From CAZKAP01 sp964550895 (GTDB taxonomy: Bacteria; Bacteroidota; Bacteroidia; Flavobacteriales; Flavobacteriaceae), in NCBI GenBank assembly GCA_964550895.1, contig CAZKAP010000011.1:5039-69038 (forward strand): a stretch of DNA of 64,000 nt, read 5' to 3'. Positions 62,854-64,000 of this stretch are shown piece by piece. Under the pieces are notes generated by a model. The model was not told the DNA's origin and ran no database searches. It saw nothing but the letters and a program-made list of their open reading frames with translations. Every line of letters begins with the position of its first letter. The first letter of the stretch is position 1. Position numbers and translations under genes: made by a program.

Positions 62854-63546
62854 TTAGTTAAGCGATTTAATATCCAGGGGTACACTGGGACTCATCGTGC
62901 TGGACATGTACACGCTTTTCATGTACACTCCCTTGGCTGCGGCCGGCTTAAGCCGGTTCAGCGTATCGATAAGCTCCTTAGCGTTTCCGGCTATCTTTTC
63001 AGGCGTAAACGAGGCCTTACCTATGGCTGCGTGAACGATACCCGCCTTATCGACCTTGAAATCGATCTTACCGGCCTTCACTTCACCCACGGCTTTGCCT
63101 ATATCCATGGTTACCGTTCCGGTCTTGGGATTAGGCATGAGTCCCCGGGGCCCCAGTATACGACCTAATGGTCCCAGCTTACCCATCACACTGGGCATCG
63201 TGATGATCACATCGACATCGGTCCATCCGCCCTTGATCTTGTCCAGGTATTCGTCCAGTCCCACGAAGTCCGCTCCGGCCTCCCGGGCCTCATCCTCCTT
63301 GTCGGGGGTGACCAAAGCCAGTACCTTAACGTCTTTTCCTGTTCCGTGAGGCAGGGTTACCACTCCACGCACCATCTGATTGGCCTTCCGCGGGTCCACC
63401 CCGAGCCGGACGGCTATATCGACGGAGGCGTCGAACTTGACATTTGTGATCTCTTTCACCAGCTCGGAGGCTTCCTCCAGGGTGTATAACCGATCCTTCT
63501 CGATCTTAGCGATCGCTTCCTTTTTCTTCTTAGTAAGTCGTGCCAT
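62854..63546 (-). CDS. rplA: 50S ribosomal protein L1
   Basis: A 230-residue L1 of normal length that forms the mobile stalk near the E site. The signature GPLGRILGPRGLMPNPKTGTV region is present in the middle, with DASVDIAVRLGVDPRKANQ at the front. It is preceded by rplK (15 bases) and followed by rplJ (15 bases). In E. coli the L1 repressor site lies before rplK, outside this window. Confidence 0.97.
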   Translation of the reverse strand: MARLTKKKKEAIAKIEKDRLYTLEEASELVKEITNVKFDASVDIAVRLGVDPRKANQMVRGVVTLPHGTGKDVKVLALVTPDKEDEAREAGADFVGLDEYLDKIKGGWTDVDVIITMPSVMGKLGPLGRILGPRGLMPNPKTGTVTMDIGKAVGEVKAGKIDFKVDKAGIVHAAIGKASFTPEKIAGNAKELIDTLNRLKPAAAKGVYMKSVYMSSTMSPSVPLDIKSLN

Positions 63547-63561
63547 ACCTCTTCTCAGGAA

Positions 63562-63999
63562 TTAAAAGGGCTTATCGCCTGAAACCTTGATCCCCATGGA
63601 ACGGGCAGTACCCGCTACCATTTGCATCGCGGACTCAATGGTGAAGGCATTCAAATCCGCCATCTTGTCCTCGGCTATAGTTCGTACCTGATCCCAGTTC
63701 ACCGTGCCCGCTTTTACACGGTTTGGCTCTCCGGAACCCTTCTTTAATTTGGCTGCTTCCATCAGTTGCACGGCCGCCGGCGGTGTTTTTACGACGAATT
63801 CAAAAGATTTGTCTTTGTATACCGAGATCGCAACAGGAAGAACTTTTCCCTGTTTATCCTGGGTCCTCGCGTTGAACTGCTTACAGAACTCCATGATATT
63901 TACCCCGGCAGCACCTAAGGCGGGTCCAACCGGTGGCGATGGATTCGCAGCACCTCCCCTAACTTGTAGTTTTACTACCTTATCTAGCTCTTTTGCCAT
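63562..63999 (-). CDS. rplK: 50S ribosomal protein L11
   Basis: A 145-residue L11, complete, starting at the last bases of the window. The N-terminal PPVGPALGAAGVNIMEFCKQFNART block and the C-terminal RNA-binding region (GTARSMGIKV) are present. It opens the visible part of the rplK-rplA-rplJ-rplL-rpoB-rpoC series. The promoter and nusG/secE genes would lie outside. Confidence 0.97.
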   Translation of the reverse strand: MAKELDKVVKLQVRGGAANPSPPVGPALGAAGVNIMEFCKQFNARTQDKQGKVLPVAISVYKDKSFEFVVKTPPAAVQLMEAAKLKKGSGEPNRVKAGTVNWDQVRTIAEDKMADLNAFTIESAMQMVAGTARSMGIKVSGDKPF

Positions 64000-64000
64000 T

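Overview
This window looks like chromosomal DNA of a pigmented marine Flavobacteriaceae (Bacteroidota). Three things point there. First, gene orders and families typical of the group are present: rpmB-rpmG-DUF4295-ftsY-rimO, DUF3467 beside rpoC, a gliding/type IX secretion adhesin with PorP/SprF-like and OmpA-like partners, DUF5916 and TIGR03643. Second, many genes are preceded by the Bacteroidota promoter form TTG-N19-21-TAnnTTTG. Third, there is a myxol-type carotenoid gene set. Base composition is about half G+C by eye, high for the family; a Robiginitalea-like organism would fit, but this is inference. The sequence is a draft: two 10-N scaffold gaps lie inside rpoC.

Layout. 1-4.6 kb: carotenoid cluster (crtI 3' end, crtB, crtZ, crtD-like, cruF-like), facing a crtA-related 2-hydroxylase that sits downstream of a cysteine-less TlpA-like gene. 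5.2-11.1 kb: aconitase, MoxR ATPase, and a SurA-like chaperone with its lipoprotein partner. 11.2-12.4 kb: SRPBCC protein, small conserved protein and a BLUF blue-light sensor. 12.5-22 kb: rimO, a class C beta-lactamase-fold lipoprotein, ftsY, DUF4295, L33 and L28, then the run E2-exonuclease-FAH-Hpt-cinA, and recR. 22-29.3 kb: a Na+/solute symporter, a KASIII/ABC1-kinase/TetR-like trio, a predicted small RNA, and htpG. 29.3-32.1 kb: two tandem secreted beta-sandwich paralogues, an AraC regulator with a 10-bp inverted repeat upstream, and a translationally coupled alkB. 32-40.3 kb: thioredoxin, S1/P1 nuclease, SPFH, hydrolase, DUF5916, DUF819 and DUF4369 genes. 40.3-50.1 kb: a small hypothetical, manA, idi, and the OmpA-PorP-giant thrombospondin-3 adhesin triad. 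50.3-53.5 kb: prfC, an SDR and DUF3467. 53.5-64 kb: rpoC, rpoB, rplL, rplJ, rplA, rplK.

How the genes fit together. IPP isomerase (idi) feeds the isoprenoid pool. CrtB/CrtI make lycopene, CrtZ hydroxylates the beta-ring, and the CruF-, CrtD- and CrtA-like enzymes would tailor the acyclic end to a myxol/saproxanthin-type monocyclic carotenoid; the lycopene cyclase is not in the window. The 1627-residue adhesin carries about 690-bp internal repeats and a type B sorting domain, and probably leaves by type IX secretion with the neighbouring PorP/SprF-like protein. No tRNA, rRNA, insertion sequence, prophage or CRISPR array was seen. The least explained elements are the cysteine-less TlpA-like protein beside crtA, the terminator-ended RNA beside htpG, the stand-alone sorting-domain-like secreted pair next to AraC, and the three-hairpin rplL-rpoB spacer.
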